Notes: generated by a model not told the origin, from the sequence alone. A stretch of DNA of 64,000 nt from an uncultured Saprospiraceae bacterium (GCA_938001865.1 CALLAW010000043.1:1-64000), one strand, 5' to 3'; positions 40,794 to 51,504 are shown, numbered from the stretch's first letter. Program-made: numbers and translations.

Positions 40794-43700
40794 ATGATAT
40801 CATCAATAAGATGCGCCGTACTCACTTGTATTGCTATAATTCTACTTATCGGCTGCCAATCAGGAGATTACAATTCCAAACTCACAACGGGTAAGATGGT
40901 CAGTCTACCTGCAACTGCTACAGGAGTCCACTTTACTAATACCGTTAAAGAGTCAGCAAAGAGAAATTCAAGATACTTTGACTACTTCTACAATGGATCT
41001 GGAGTAGCTATTGGCGATATAGATAATGATGGTCTTGCTGACATATTTTTCACTGGAAATGACTCACCCAATATCTTATATAAAAATAAGGGGCAGATGC
41101 AGTTTGAGGATATCACGGTCACAGCGGGAGTATCATCTAGGAATAGGTGGGCCACTGGCGTAAATATGATAGATATAAATGAAGATGGTTACTTAGATAT
41201 CTATGTGGGATATGGTGGCGTCTCTATAGATCCAAGTGACAAGATCGACGAATTTTGGATTAACAATGGAGATGGAACCTTCACAAATAAGATTAAAGAA
41301 CTCGGTTTAGACTTCATCAGTAACACCATGCATACTTCATTTTTTGATTATGACAAAGATGGAGACTTAGACCTCTGGGTCAATACACATGGCAACTTCA
41401 ATGGTAAGGTGCTTGACTACTATAAACAGGTCAAAAATATGCCAGAGAGCCAAAGAACTCAAATTACATCAAAGCTCTTTCGAAATAATGATGGAATCTT
41501 TACCGATGTATCTTTTGATGCAGGGATCTATGATATCACTTTTGGACTAGGCTTAGCAACGACAGATCTTAATAATGACGGTCTCTTAGACGTCTATGTG
41601 GCTAATGATTATTTCCTTCAGGATTACATGTACATCAATCAGGGGAATGGCAAGTTTGTCAATGAACTAAATCAAAGAGTTGATCACTCCTCTTACTTTA
41701 GCATGGGTTGCGATGTTGCCGACATCAATAATGACATGATCCAAGATATTGTTGTAGTTGATATGACCCCTGAAGATCACGTAAGGAATAAAAGACTGAT
41801 GGAGTCTATGGACACCAAACAATTTAACACTCTTGTAAATGACTTTAAATTCAATCGTCAATACATGTACAACAGCCTTCAATTTGGGGTAAGCGGAGGG
41901 TACTTCAATGAAGTAGGTAAGGCATTTGGCATCTCCCAATCAGATTGGAGTTGGGCAGCATTACTGTTAGACTTAGACAACGATACATACAAAGATCTCT
42001 ACATCGGCAATGGGTATCTCCGCGATACCAAGGATAATGACTTTAGAGCCTTGATTAATGAAGACAAGAAAAAGCTTTCTTTGATGACTGAAGAGATGTT
42101 TAGAGAATATCTCTCAAAAGTACCAAGCCAGCCAATACCAAATAAAATATTTAGAAATCAAAAAGGTGAAGGGTTCGAAGACCTGACATATACATGGGGT
42201 GAAGGGACACCAACATTCTCTAATGGTGCTGCGTACGCGGATCTAGACAATGATGGAGATCTAGATCTGGTGATCAATAATATCAACAAGAAGGCATCCA
42301 TATTAGAAAACCAACTGTCAAATAATAACTTTATCGGTGTCACTCTCAAAAACACGAATAACCCTTCTGGAGTGTTTAACTCCAAGATAAAGATATACAC
42401 TCAAGGTAAAAGTCAAGAATATGAATATTACTTCAGCCGAGGCTATCTCTCATCAGTAGACCATAGAATCACCGCCGGCATTGGCGATATGACAGTAGAT
42501 AGCATTGTCATTAATTGGTTAGACGGTACCAACTCTTTGATCTCAAAACCAGAAATCAATACTTATCATGTGTATGATAAATCAACATTGCAAAGATTAC
42601 CCAATAGAGTAGAAAACGAAAAATCTCAATTCCTTAATATCACTGCCGAAGTACCTGACTTCTCAGTATTTCATAGAGAAAATGTGTTCGATGATTTCAA
42701 GAGAGAAATATTGCTCCCTCACAAATACTCTACTCTAGGGCCAGCTGTAGGCGTTGCAGACTTCAATGGTGACAACAAAGACGACATCTTCATTGGTAGC
42801 TCGAAAGGCTACTTTTCTAAAGTACTGATACAAGAGGGTAATAAATTTGTTATAAGTTCCTTAGACAACTCAACAGACGCTGAGGATATTGGTACTCTTA
42901 TCTTTGATGCAGACAAGGATGGGGATCTAGACATTGTTGCTCATACTGGAGGGGGTGGTGATTATTATCAACAACCTGATCTACTCCATGATCGACTTTA
43001 CTTGAATGATGGTGAAGGAAATTTCTCTGAAAAAAATGGTGCATTTCCTAAAACAGTGATTGGGAGTAATATGGCAAGTGTAGCAATAGACATCGACAAT
43101 GACCAAGATAGTGATATCTGGGTATTTGGACGGAACAAACCGGGTGAGTATCCCAAAAAAGAAAACTCTTATCTACTGAGGAATAATAATGGTGTGTTCA
43201 CAGACATTACCCCAGAAGCTCTTAAGAATAATTTGCCTGGTATGATTACAGATGCTGAGCTTATAGATTATAATAACGATGGTCGCCAAGATATCCTTAT
43301 TACTTCAGAATGGGACAAACCCATGGTCTTAATCAGTTTGACAGATGAACCCTACTTTGAGCTCAATCAAGTCGATGCTTTACACTCTAAGAAAGGCTGG
43401 TGGCAAAGCATTACTAAAGGAGACTTCAATGGTGATGGAGTTACAGACTATCTCCTTGGCAATATGGGAGTGAATAACAAATTTCAGCCATCAGAAAAAA
43501 AACCACTTGGTGTCATGGCCAACGACTTTGACAATAGTGGTACACTTGACATCGTCCTTACTAAGAAGTATAAAGAAAAGACGGTACCAGTAAGAGGCAA
43601 AGAATGTAGTACTGAACAAATGCCATTTCTTGAAGCAAAGTTTCCAACATACAGTCTATTTGCTAACTCCAGTATAGAAGAGATATTAGGTGAAGAAAGC

Positions 43701-44108
43701 ATTGAGGAAGCTACTAAGATGGAGGTAACCTCATTTGAGAGTGTTATATTATGGGGGAGTTCTACAGGTCAATTTACGTCCACTCCATTGCCATTCATGG
43801 CGCAGCAAGCACCACTACTAGATGCTGCAGTAGTAGATATTAACAATGATAACATTGATGATATCATTCTTTGCGGTAATATTATTGATACAGAACCAGA
43901 AACTCCATCATATGATTCTGGTAAGGGTGTAATTATCATAGGTAACAAAGAGAAGAATGTCACCGCAGAATACAATGTGACAAAAACAGGGCTATACTTT
44001 AATAATAACTCCCGCCATATCAATACGATAAGACTTGCTGGGGGTCAGAATGGATTGATCTATATGCCTAATAATGGACCGGCTCAGCTCTATTTGGATA
44101 GGCCATAG
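40794..44108 (+). CDS. VCBS/FG-GAP repeat lipoprotein with ASPIC/UnbV-like domain
   Basis: Lipoprotein signal; many D(I/L)(D/N)NDG.(L/A)D(I/L) calcium-binding repeats; SINWLDGTN ASPIC-like segment. Confidence 0.9.
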   Translation: MISSIRCAVLTCIAIILLIGCQSGDYNSKLTTGKMVSLPATATGVHFTNTVKESAKRNSRYFDYFYNGSGVAIGDIDNDGLADIFFTGNDSPNILYKNKGQMQFEDITVTAGVSSRNRWATGVNMIDINEDGYLDIYVGYGGVSIDPSDKIDEFWINNGDGTFTNKIKELGLDFISNTMHTSFFDYDKDGDLDLWVNTHGNFNGKVLDYYKQVKNMPESQRTQITSKLFRNNDGIFTDVSFDAGIYDITFGLGLATTDLNNDGLLDVYVANDYFLQDYMYINQGNGKFVNELNQRVDHSSYFSMGCDVADINNDMIQDIVVVDMTPEDHVRNKRLMESMDTKQFNTLVNDFKFNRQYMYNSLQFGVSGGYFNEVGKAFGISQSDWSWAALLLDLDNDTYKDLYIGNGYLRDTKDNDFRALINEDKKKLSLMTEEMFREYLSKVPSQPIPNKIFRNQKGEGFEDLTYTWGEGTPTFSNGAAYADLDNDGDLDLVINNINKKASILENQLSNNNFIGVTLKNTNNPSGVFNSKIKIYTQGKSQEYEYYFSRGYLSSVDHRITAGIGDMTVDSIVINWLDGTNSLISKPEINTYHVYDKSTLQRLPNRVENEKSQFLNITAEVPDFSVFHRENVFDDFKREILLPHKYSTLGPAVGVADFNGDNKDDIFIGSSKGYFSKVLIQEGNKFVISSLDNSTDAEDIGTLIFDADKDGDLDIVAHTGGGGDYYQQPDLLHDRLYLNDGEGNFSEKNGAFPKTVIGSNMASVAIDIDNDQDSDIWVFGRNKPGEYPKKENSYLLRNNNGVFTDITPEALKNNLPGMITDAELIDYNNDGRQDILITSEWDKPMVLISLTDEPYFELNQVDALHSKKGWWQSITKGDFNGDGVTDYLLGNMGVNNKFQPSEKKPLGVMANDFDNSGTLDIVLTKKYKEKTVPVRGKECSTEQMPFLEAKFPTYSLFANSSIEEILGEESIEEATKMEVTSFESVILWGSSTGQFTSTPLPFMAQQAPLLDAAVVDINNDNIDDIILCGNIIDTEPETPSYDSGKGVIIIGNKEKNVTAEYNVTKTGLYFNNNSRHINTIRLAGGQNGLIYMPNNGPAQLYLDRP

Positions 44109-44679
44109 ACCTTAGAGAAGATAATACTTATTCCATCCTAATTGAATTTGGTTAGGTGACTTACTTGATGACTCAAGTATCTTTTGGTTCATGATATGTG
44201 GGATGTCTAATTCACTGTTGATCATTTTCATAATACACTGTTTGGAGTATATGACGATGTTGAATTACTCTTTTACGATTGGCTAATTTCAAAAATTCAT
44301 TACCAAACCACATTGCCAGAATTTTTAACAAGCCTGAGGATGCGACCTAAGTAATAAATATTTACAGGTGGCGGATATCTGACTTCAGCAATAAAATTGA
44401 GTTTCTTAAGCGCTATGACTCTGCACTCTCCTACTCTAGGTAAACAAATGAATGTATAGTTTCAGTTGAGACTCATCATTCTACCTGTATATACTATTAC
44501 TCAGTACTACTATCTATTGATATCGTTTACTTTCTCCTCGTTTAGTAATCTTTAATGGTATATCTATTTAGTAAGGGCACTTAGCATCCACCGCAAGCTT
44601 CCGAGCCAATTTAATACATATTATAGCCAAGAGTGAAGTCCTATTTTAACTTTATGAGTAATTCGACATTAAACAACTC

Positions 44680-44700
44680 CTCTCTCATTTTATGAGAGAG
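44680..44700. repeat. Perfect 9-bp hairpin CTCTCTCAT-TTT-ATGAGAGAG
   Basis: Read directly inside the 44109-44867 intergenic region. Confidence 0.8.
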
Positions 44701-44817
44701 TGTGGACATTATTTACACAATACACTTGCGATCAAAACCTTGAAATAACATAATAGCTTTGAATGAGAGCTGTGTATCTATTCCTCATTGAATGTTTACT
44801 GACTGAGGCTATATAAA

Positions 44818-44855
44818 AGAAAAAAGGCTTCCAATATTGATTGGAAACCTTTTTG
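44818..44855 (-). terminator. Terminator downstream of tRNA-Ser
   Basis: AAAAAGGCTTCCAAT-ATTG-ATTGGAAACCTTTTT. Confidence 0.85.
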
Positions 44856-44867
44856 TCTTAATTACTG

Positions 44868-44955
44868 CGGAAGAAGAGGGATTCGAACCCCCGGTACGCG
44901 TAAACGTACGCTAGTTTTCAAGACTAGTGCATTAAACCAGCTCTGCCATTCTTCC
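44868..44955 (-). tRNA. tRNA-Ser (anticodon TGA)
   Basis: Minus strand GGAAGAA TG GCAGAGCTGG..., anticodon stem CTAGT-CTTGAAA-ACTAG, long variable arm, T-arm GGTTCGAATCC, acceptor TTCTTCC + G. Confidence 0.95.
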
Positions 44956-45027
44956 GTTGAATGAGGTGCAAATTTACATGCATTCTCGAGTAATAAAAAT
45001 TAAATTAAGGGAAAAATATGAAATAAA

Positions 45028-45957
45028 TTATTGAATAGCGATTGAATCAAGAGTGATCGCAGCCCCGCCAAGTATTCCACCACCATTGTCGATGTTTGAG
45101 TGTTCGATTACAGGTTCAATAATAGTGTTCGAAGCAGAGATAAATCCACCGCCACTTTTCAAATATTTATAATAATCTTCTGTAATATTCCAAAGATAAA
45201 AATAGACATGTTTTTGAAGTCTATTCCCATTGAATCCAAATTGATTACCATCTATTGAAATATTGAACATTACTGAATTTTCATTTGATTTTTGAAGATC
45301 AATTAATAGACCTTGAGAATCATTTGTAATTCTCATGCCATTGGGTGCATTGTATATCTCATTGACAGTATATGGATTATATTCATTGTTGTACTGTACA
45401 ATGGTATTATCAAATGAAACGTTTCGAGAGACTGGTAATACGAGATAGTAATCTCCATTTGACTCCTCCTTGAACGTTACTGAAACATCATAAGAATAAT
45501 TATAGTAACCAATAGTAGCTTCTGCATTATGGTCTTCTATGAATTGTATTTCGCTAAAGCGTTCTTTGAATGGAATCTCAACCTTTGAATATGCAGATTT
45601 GATCTCTTGATTATTCTTATGTATCACATTGAGACTGTAGTCAATTCCCTCTGCTAATTTAAAGTCAGTTAAAGTGAACTTTTCGTCAGAGTAATCTAGT
45701 GTCCTAGTCCAATCAGAAGTTCCTATTGATACTTCTACTTCTTGGTCTGATAATATTGTAGGAATCCTTCCAGAATATGCAGATTCTGCACTTTTTATGG
45801 ACACTGATGGATATTCGTTATTTTTGAGGACTGATTCTACATAGATGATTGTCCCAGCATCCTCAACTAGTTCATTACCGTCTACAGGTGTGACACAAGC
45901 TGAGTTACATAGGATTACACCTATAAATAAAAATAATATAAAGTAAAATTTATTCAA
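45028..45957 (-). CDS. DUF4249-type lipoprotein
   Basis: Lipoprotein signal with CVTPVDG, GTIIYVESVLKN...VSI pattern, position after a TonB receptor. Confidence 0.82.
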   Translation of the reverse strand: MNKFYFILFLFIGVILCNSACVTPVDGNELVEDAGTIIYVESVLKNNEYPSVSIKSAESAYSGRIPTILSDQEVEVSIGTSDWTRTLDYSDEKFTLTDFKLAEGIDYSLNVIHKNNQEIKSAYSKVEIPFKERFSEIQFIEDHNAEATIGYYNYSYDVSVTFKEESNGDYYLVLPVSRNVSFDNTIVQYNNEYNPYTVNEIYNAPNGMRITNDSQGLLIDLQKSNENSVMFNISIDGNQFGFNGNRLQKHVYFYLWNITEDYYKYLKSGGGFISASNTIIEPVIEHSNIDNGGGILGGAAITLDSIAIQ

Positions 45958-46049
45958 AAAACCTAATTTCCGTTTGCTTATTACTTCAAAAGTACAAAAT
46001 TCTCACTACTTTAATACAAACTTTAACACTCTATAACTCCAAATATGAG

Positions 46050-48692
46050 TTAAAACTGAACATTTACCGAGAGTGACGGTATAATAGGAAGTATCGAGAA
46101 CTCTCTTAATGTGCTTCCTCCATTCACTGGTATTACGTCCAAAAAGAATGGATTAGGTCTGTTGTAGGCATTATAAGCTCCCAGACTGAACTTAATATTG
46201 GCCCACTCTACATCATTATAAAAATTAAATGCAAAGTCCAACCGATGAAAAGGCGATAACCTATGTCCATTGATCTCATCAAATATCAGATTAATCTCTC
46301 CATCCTCTATGGTTGAAAACTGAGGAAGCGTCGTGGCATTACCTGACGCATACACCCAATTTGCAGCTATCTCTGCATTATCATTGATTCGATACAAAAG
46401 TGTAGTCTTAATCGAATGACGCCGATCGTATCTGTAAGGGAATGTTCTACCCAAATTTAGATCTTCAAACGTTCGGTTAGAGTATGACAGAGTATAATTA
46501 AGTTGTGCAATGAGCTTTCCTAGCTTTTTGTTTATACTTGTTTCTATCCCATAAGCTCTGCCCTCTCCTACAGGTATTAGGAATTCCCAGTTTGAGTTTT
46601 GTGAGATATTGATATTTGCACCAGCGTTGAAGTTGGTGAGATTATTCAGAATCCGATAATAAGCCTCTATTGCAAAATCTACCTTAGGTGTGAATGGTTT
46701 TAATACTCCAATATTGAACAATGATGAGACCTGTGGTGCTATCAAGTCGGTTGTTGGCACCCAAATGTCTAATGGCCAACCAAGTGAAGTAGTTGAGATT
46801 CGATGGCTAAATTGGCTCAATCTACTATATGACACTCTTAATTGAGTATTACCTACCATTTGGAGTAGACTCAACCTTGGCTCAGGAGTAAAGTATGCCT
46901 TGCCAGACTCAGCTAAGTGCATAGCTTGATTAAGGCCTATTGATAAGACACTTCCTTTTCCGTATTTAATATCATATTGACCATATAACCTAAACTCACT
47001 TCCACGGAGCCTAGCGTTTTCAAAATTTTGACTAAATTCTGTAGAAGTTGGAATCCTTCCGTCAAATATTATTGGTGAATCTTCAGTAGCAGAAAGTACT
47101 CCTGGGCTGAATAAATGCGACACTGAGTGTAGTCCAATACTCAGTGTATTGCCAGAATTATACACCTTATCATAATCTAGCTGCAAACCAAGATCTCTAA
47201 CTCGTGAGTCAAAGTATCCACCGTCATACGTCAATTTTTCTTTGTCAAATTCATCTAGCGAAGTGACACTAAACAACTCAAATACTTCTAGATTATAATC
47301 AGTCAAGTAAAGATTTGTTCTTAAAAATGACGACTTACTCATTGCGCTATTCCACTTAATTGCAGCCAATGAATTATTACTATTGTACGTAAATAAGCGA
47401 TTCGTCGTGACTAAATCCATATCGATATTTCCCTCTGAGGTAATATCCGTAATGAAGCTATCCGATCCATTAAATAAGCTGACAAAAAGCCGGTTATTCT
47501 CGTTTATCTTAAAGTTTACCTTGGCGAAAATGTCATAAAACCTATACTTGCGATCTCCAAAAGTATTAGATTGTTGATTAATCACATTGGAAAGAGATGA
47601 AATAAATGGATCTAGGAATGTCCTTCTCCCTGAGATAATAAAAGAGGACTTGCCTTTTTCAATTGGACCTTCAAGTGAGAATTTTCCAGTAATGGTTCCT
47701 ATACCTACCTCTCCTCCGAATTCATTGATATTCCCCTCTTTGGTTCTAATATCGGTTACTGACGCTAATCGACCTCCAAACTTTGCAGGAAACGAACTCT
47801 TATGCAACACACTATTCTTAATTGCATAGTTATTAAAGGTCGAAAAGAGTCCCAATGCATGATTAACTTGATAAATTGGCACTCCATCCAGTAAAAATAA
47901 ATTGTGTTCAACATTGCCACCTCTGACACTGATCCCTCCCACTCCATCTGCACCTGTCGTGACTCCTGGTGTCAATTGGATGTACCTAAGTACATCTGAC
48001 TCGCCTGCAAGAGGCACCATAGCTGAAAGAAGTTTCACAGGTACATCAATCGTATTGTGTACACTGACTTCTTTGTTAATTGGATCATCTAAAATCAACA
48101 CCTCATTCAACTGAGTGATTGGAATTAGTTCGATTACAATTGATGTATCTTTAGAGAGGTCAAGATCTACTATATCTAGCTGATAACCGATGTAAGAATA
48201 GTAAATGTGGTTTTCACCTACAGGAACAGTAATATTGTAATATCCATAGTCATTAGATGCTGTACCTATAGTCTTGTCATATGTATATACACTTGCATAT
48301 GGTAGTACTTCTCCTGTAAGTTTATCCGTAATGATACCACTGACTGTAACTTCTCCTTTTACATCATCAGGTTGAATGAGTGACTGTTGTATTACTATCT
48401 GATTGCCAACGATAGAATATTTCAAATCTGTGTCGAGCAGCATATAATCAATAATCTGTCCTACAGTCTTACTCCGAGCAGTAAGAGTAACGACTTTGTC
48501 TTTTGGAATTATATCCGTGTTATATGCGATATTTACACCACTCTTCTTTGACAAACTTACAAGAGCTTCTTCTAGCAGCATCCCTTCTGCAAAGTAGACA
48601 ACCTTCTTTTCATCAGGTAGTACGGTCTGAGCATATCCCGTGATCTTGACTAGACTTAATAATAGGCAACACAAGATAATATTTCGCATCAT
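46050..48692 (-). CDS. TonB-dependent receptor with N-terminal STN and carboxypeptidase-regulatory-like domains
   Basis: STN-like VYFAEGMLLEEALVSLSKKSGVNIAYN; GIITDKLTGEVLPYASVYTYD; plug (GGISVRGGNVEHNLFLLDGVPIY); barrel C-terminus. Confidence 0.93.
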   Translation of the reverse strand: MMRNIILCCLLLSLVKITGYAQTVLPDEKKVVYFAEGMLLEEALVSLSKKSGVNIAYNTDIIPKDKVVTLTARSKTVGQIIDYMLLDTDLKYSIVGNQIVIQQSLIQPDDVKGEVTVSGIITDKLTGEVLPYASVYTYDKTIGTASNDYGYYNITVPVGENHIYYSYIGYQLDIVDLDLSKDTSIVIELIPITQLNEVLILDDPINKEVSVHNTIDVPVKLLSAMVPLAGESDVLRYIQLTPGVTTGADGVGGISVRGGNVEHNLFLLDGVPIYQVNHALGLFSTFNNYAIKNSVLHKSSFPAKFGGRLASVTDIRTKEGNINEFGGEVGIGTITGKFSLEGPIEKGKSSFIISGRRTFLDPFISSLSNVINQQSNTFGDRKYRFYDIFAKVNFKINENNRLFVSLFNGSDSFITDITSEGNIDMDLVTTNRLFTYNSNNSLAAIKWNSAMSKSSFLRTNLYLTDYNLEVFELFSVTSLDEFDKEKLTYDGGYFDSRVRDLGLQLDYDKVYNSGNTLSIGLHSVSHLFSPGVLSATEDSPIIFDGRIPTSTEFSQNFENARLRGSEFRLYGQYDIKYGKGSVLSIGLNQAMHLAESGKAYFTPEPRLSLLQMVGNTQLRVSYSRLSQFSHRISTTSLGWPLDIWVPTTDLIAPQVSSLFNIGVLKPFTPKVDFAIEAYYRILNNLTNFNAGANINISQNSNWEFLIPVGEGRAYGIETSINKKLGKLIAQLNYTLSYSNRTFEDLNLGRTFPYRYDRRHSIKTTLLYRINDNAEIAANWVYASGNATTLPQFSTIEDGEINLIFDEINGHRLSPFHRLDFAFNFYNDVEWANIKFSLGAYNAYNRPNPFFLDVIPVNGGSTLREFSILPIIPSLSVNVQF

Positions 48693-48786
48693 ATGATTAA
48701 GTAACTATTTAGAGTTACATGCTCAAAAATACTAAGTATCTAATAGTAAAACGAAAAAAAGAAAATTAATTGAGAGGTACACTTTA

Positions 48787-49770
48787 TTAGTGCTGAATAG
48801 TATAGTTAATCTCGTCAACCTTGTTGATCTCTAGATCAAATGAAACCTCCAATGTCTTAAGGATATTATCAAGACTCTGGTTGTCGAGTACAGCAGAAGT
48901 AAAGTTCAAATCTGAAGGCAGATTCTCTTTACCAGTAAATGTGACATTATAAAATTGCTCTAGACGAGTAACAACCTCAAGTAAAGGTGTATCTATAAAC
49001 GAGAGTGTACCGTTAGCAAAGTCTAATAATCCCTGATCGACTTCAGTAGACTTCGCTACACTCCCATTCGCTATGTTGTGTACGATCTTGCTTCCTGGTA
49101 TGCACTTGATGACCTTACCATCATACTCATAATTAATACTTCCTTCATAGAGATTAATTACAATATCGTCGTCACTATGCTCTGCGGCGAATTTTGTGCC
49201 TGTAACTACAATATCACCATCACCCATACTCATCACAAATGGAACCTTAGAAGATTCGACATCTACTACGACTTGACCATCATTGAGATTAATATTTCTA
49301 TTATCAGCACTGAATGAATTGTCTACTTCTAACTTAGCTCCAGGAAATAGGAACAGATTGGACCCATCTACTAGGACAAATTCTTGAGGCGAATTACCAT
49401 CATTATAATAAGTAATCGTATCTGAAGGATATAAAAACCAAGCTCCTATCAACAGAGCTGCACTTGCAGCAATTCCTGTAAGATATTGAACACGGTTACT
49501 TCGGAATTTTACAACTTTAGTTTCTGTAGTTACCTTTGCTGTTGGTTCCAGATTTGCGATTCTATCTTGGAATGACTTGAACCCACTCTTAGGGTCAAAC
49601 GTAACATCTGTTTTGTATGCATCAGCTGAATTCCAAATCTGACTGAGTTCAGATTCAATGGCGCTAATGTTAGCACTATTGTAACCACCATTGGCGCTGT
49701 TTGATTCAGCAGCGATATCTTCCGAGAGGGATGATATTAAATTGGTAATATGTGTATTTTTATTCAACAT
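48787..49770 (-). CDS. FecR domain anti-sigma factor
   Basis: Single TM, FVLVDGSNLFLFPGAKLEVD FecR motif, STN-like C-terminus; between sigma factor and TonB receptor genes. Confidence 0.93.
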   Translation of the reverse strand: MLNKNTHITNLISSLSEDIAAESNSANGGYNSANISAIESELSQIWNSADAYKTDVTFDPKSGFKSFQDRIANLEPTAKVTTETKVVKFRSNRVQYLTGIAASAALLIGAWFLYPSDTITYYNDGNSPQEFVLVDGSNLFLFPGAKLEVDNSFSADNRNINLNDGQVVVDVESSKVPFVMSMGDGDIVVTGTKFAAEHSDDDIVINLYEGSINYEYDGKVIKCIPGSKIVHNIANGSVAKSTEVDQGLLDFANGTLSFIDTPLLEVVTRLEQFYNVTFTGKENLPSDLNFTSAVLDNQSLDNILKTLEVSFDLEINKVDEINYTIQH

Positions 49771-49814
49771 TCAGATGTAAGACTCTCTAAAAGTAGGTTA
49801 CCCCTATTTAAAAA

Positions 49815-50360
49815 TCAAATATTTGCAAAGTTTTTCATATCACTACGCAAAATACGTAGTGCTTTGGAGATTTGATTTTCTACAGTTTTAGTAGAAATAT
49901 CCAATTTATCCCCTATTTCCTTATAGCTCATGAGATCGAAACGTGACATTACAAATACGAGTCTACACTTTTCAGGTAACCCATCAATTACTTTTGTAAT
50001 ATGTTGTTCTAATTCCGTTTTTTCAATAATGTCTTGTGCATCGGGATTATTATCTGAGGTTGATTTTACTGCATCAATATCTTCGATTTGTACGCGTTGC
50101 GATCTTATCCAATTCAGAGATTTGTTTACGATAGATCTTTGTAGGTAACCAATCAAAGAGGTATTAATATTAAGATTTTCTCTTTTCTTCCATATATCTA
50201 CTAACAAATCCTGTACCAAGTCTTCTGCAATCTTCGAATCTTTAACATATCTGATTGCTCTGAGACAAAGTTGCTGATAGTAATGCTCATAGATCATAGA
50301 CATCGCCTTCTCACCATTCTGTGGTAACTCTACTAATATGTCATTGTCTATACCTGCCAA
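49815..50360 (-). CDS. ECF RNA polymerase sigma-70 factor
   Basis: Sigma region 2 (EDLVQDLLVDIWKKRENL) and region 4 (LPEKCRLVFVMSRFDLMSYKEIGDKLDISTKTVENQISKALRILR). Confidence 0.95.
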   Translation of the reverse strand: MAGIDNDILVELPQNGEKAMSMIYEHYYQQLCLRAIRYVKDSKIAEDLVQDLLVDIWKKRENLNINTSLIGYLQRSIVNKSLNWIRSQRVQIEDIDAVKSTSDNNPDAQDIIEKTELEQHITKVIDGLPEKCRLVFVMSRFDLMSYKEIGDKLDISTKTVENQISKALRILRSDMKNFANI

Positions 50361-50477
50361 AAGTTTTATTTTAATTATTCAATTCTTAGGTTTTTAATCA
50401 GTGTTGGCTCTGCGATGAACTATTTTGGCTAATTTCACCTTTAATATTTTCATTTATAAAAATAAAAAAACCTCTTT

Positions 50478-51278
50478 ATGCAGACTTTCCACTTAATCAA
50501 AGCCCTAGTTATTACATTGCTCCTTACTTCTTTATACGCATGTAATCAGAAAAGTAATGAAAATGTTAACAAAAAATCAGTAAATCCACAATCAGCAATA
50601 AATAGTGAGCTAAAAATTACCAATTTTTCGAAATCACCATTATTTGATGATGCGAAACTAACAAATATGGTTTATAAGGACGGTTCCTTTTCGTTTAAAG
50701 TTGATGGTGACTCTTATGAGCTCGGGTCTGAGACTACAGATGCAGAGAACAAAATGTGTGCTAATTCTGGCAAGGGACAACACATCCACCTTATTGTAAA
50801 TGATAATCCTTATTCAGCGCAGTATACTTCTGAGTTTGATTTCGATATCCCAGATGGAGAGCATTATCTCCTTGCATTTCTAAGCAGATCTTATCATGAA
50901 AGTATCAAGAGCCCTACTGCACGTATAGCAAAGAAAGTCGTAATAAATAATAAATCAATCAGCTCTAGTGAAGACATCACAGAGTCTATGCTCTTCTACA
51001 GTAGACCTAAGGGGACATATGTAGGCGATGACACTAAAAAAGTGATGCTTGATTATTATCTGCTCAACCCAGTACAAGGGCAGTATGTAGTAGCAAAGAT
51101 TAATGGTGAAGTCAAAGAATTGAAAAAATGGAGACCATACTTCATAGAAGGACTACCAATGGGTCAAAATACAATTGAACTTACGCTAGTAAATGCAGAC
51201 GGAAGCAAAGTAGATACACCTCTCAATCCTGTAACGAGGACATTTACATTAAAGGCAAATCCAGAAGAAAACATGTAA
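50478..51278 (+). CDS. Hypothetical lipoprotein
   Basis: Lipoprotein signal ending LYAC; conserved-looking GKGQHIHLIVNDNPY segment; divergent from the sigma factor gene. Confidence 0.72.
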   Translation: MQTFHLIKALVITLLLTSLYACNQKSNENVNKKSVNPQSAINSELKITNFSKSPLFDDAKLTNMVYKDGSFSFKVDGDSYELGSETTDAENKMCANSGKGQHIHLIVNDNPYSAQYTSEFDFDIPDGEHYLLAFLSRSYHESIKSPTARIAKKVVINNKSISSSEDITESMLFYSRPKGTYVGDDTKKVMLDYYLLNPVQGQYVVAKINGEVKELKKWRPYFIEGLPMGQNTIELTLVNADGSKVDTPLNPVTRTFTLKANPEENM

Positions 51279-51387
51279 AAAAAGTAGCAGAATTAGATCA
51301 TGATATCTCATGAGTATGTTACATTTGCAACACTTTAGTAAATTCTTTGTCATGGGATTATCTATTCTACGATCAAAGACTCTAAAT

Positions 51388-51462
51388 GGTGGTTGTAGCT
51401 CAGTTGGTTAGAGCATCGGTTTGTGGTACCGAGGGCCGCCGGTTCGAATCCGGTCTTCCACC
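51388..51462 (+). tRNA. tRNA-His (anticodon GTG)
   Basis: G-1/C73 architecture, D-arm GCTCAGTTGGTTAGAGC, anticodon loop TTGTGGT, T-arm GCCGGTTCGAATCCGGT. Confidence 0.95.
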
Positions 51463-51472
51463 CTGACAGATT

Positions 51473-51504
51473 AGAAGGCTTCGCAGTAGCGAGGCCTTCT
51501 TTTG
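51473..51504 (+). terminator. Terminator downstream of tRNA-His
   Basis: AGAAGGCTTCGC-AGTA-GCGAGGCCTTCT followed by TTTGTTTT. Confidence 0.85.
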
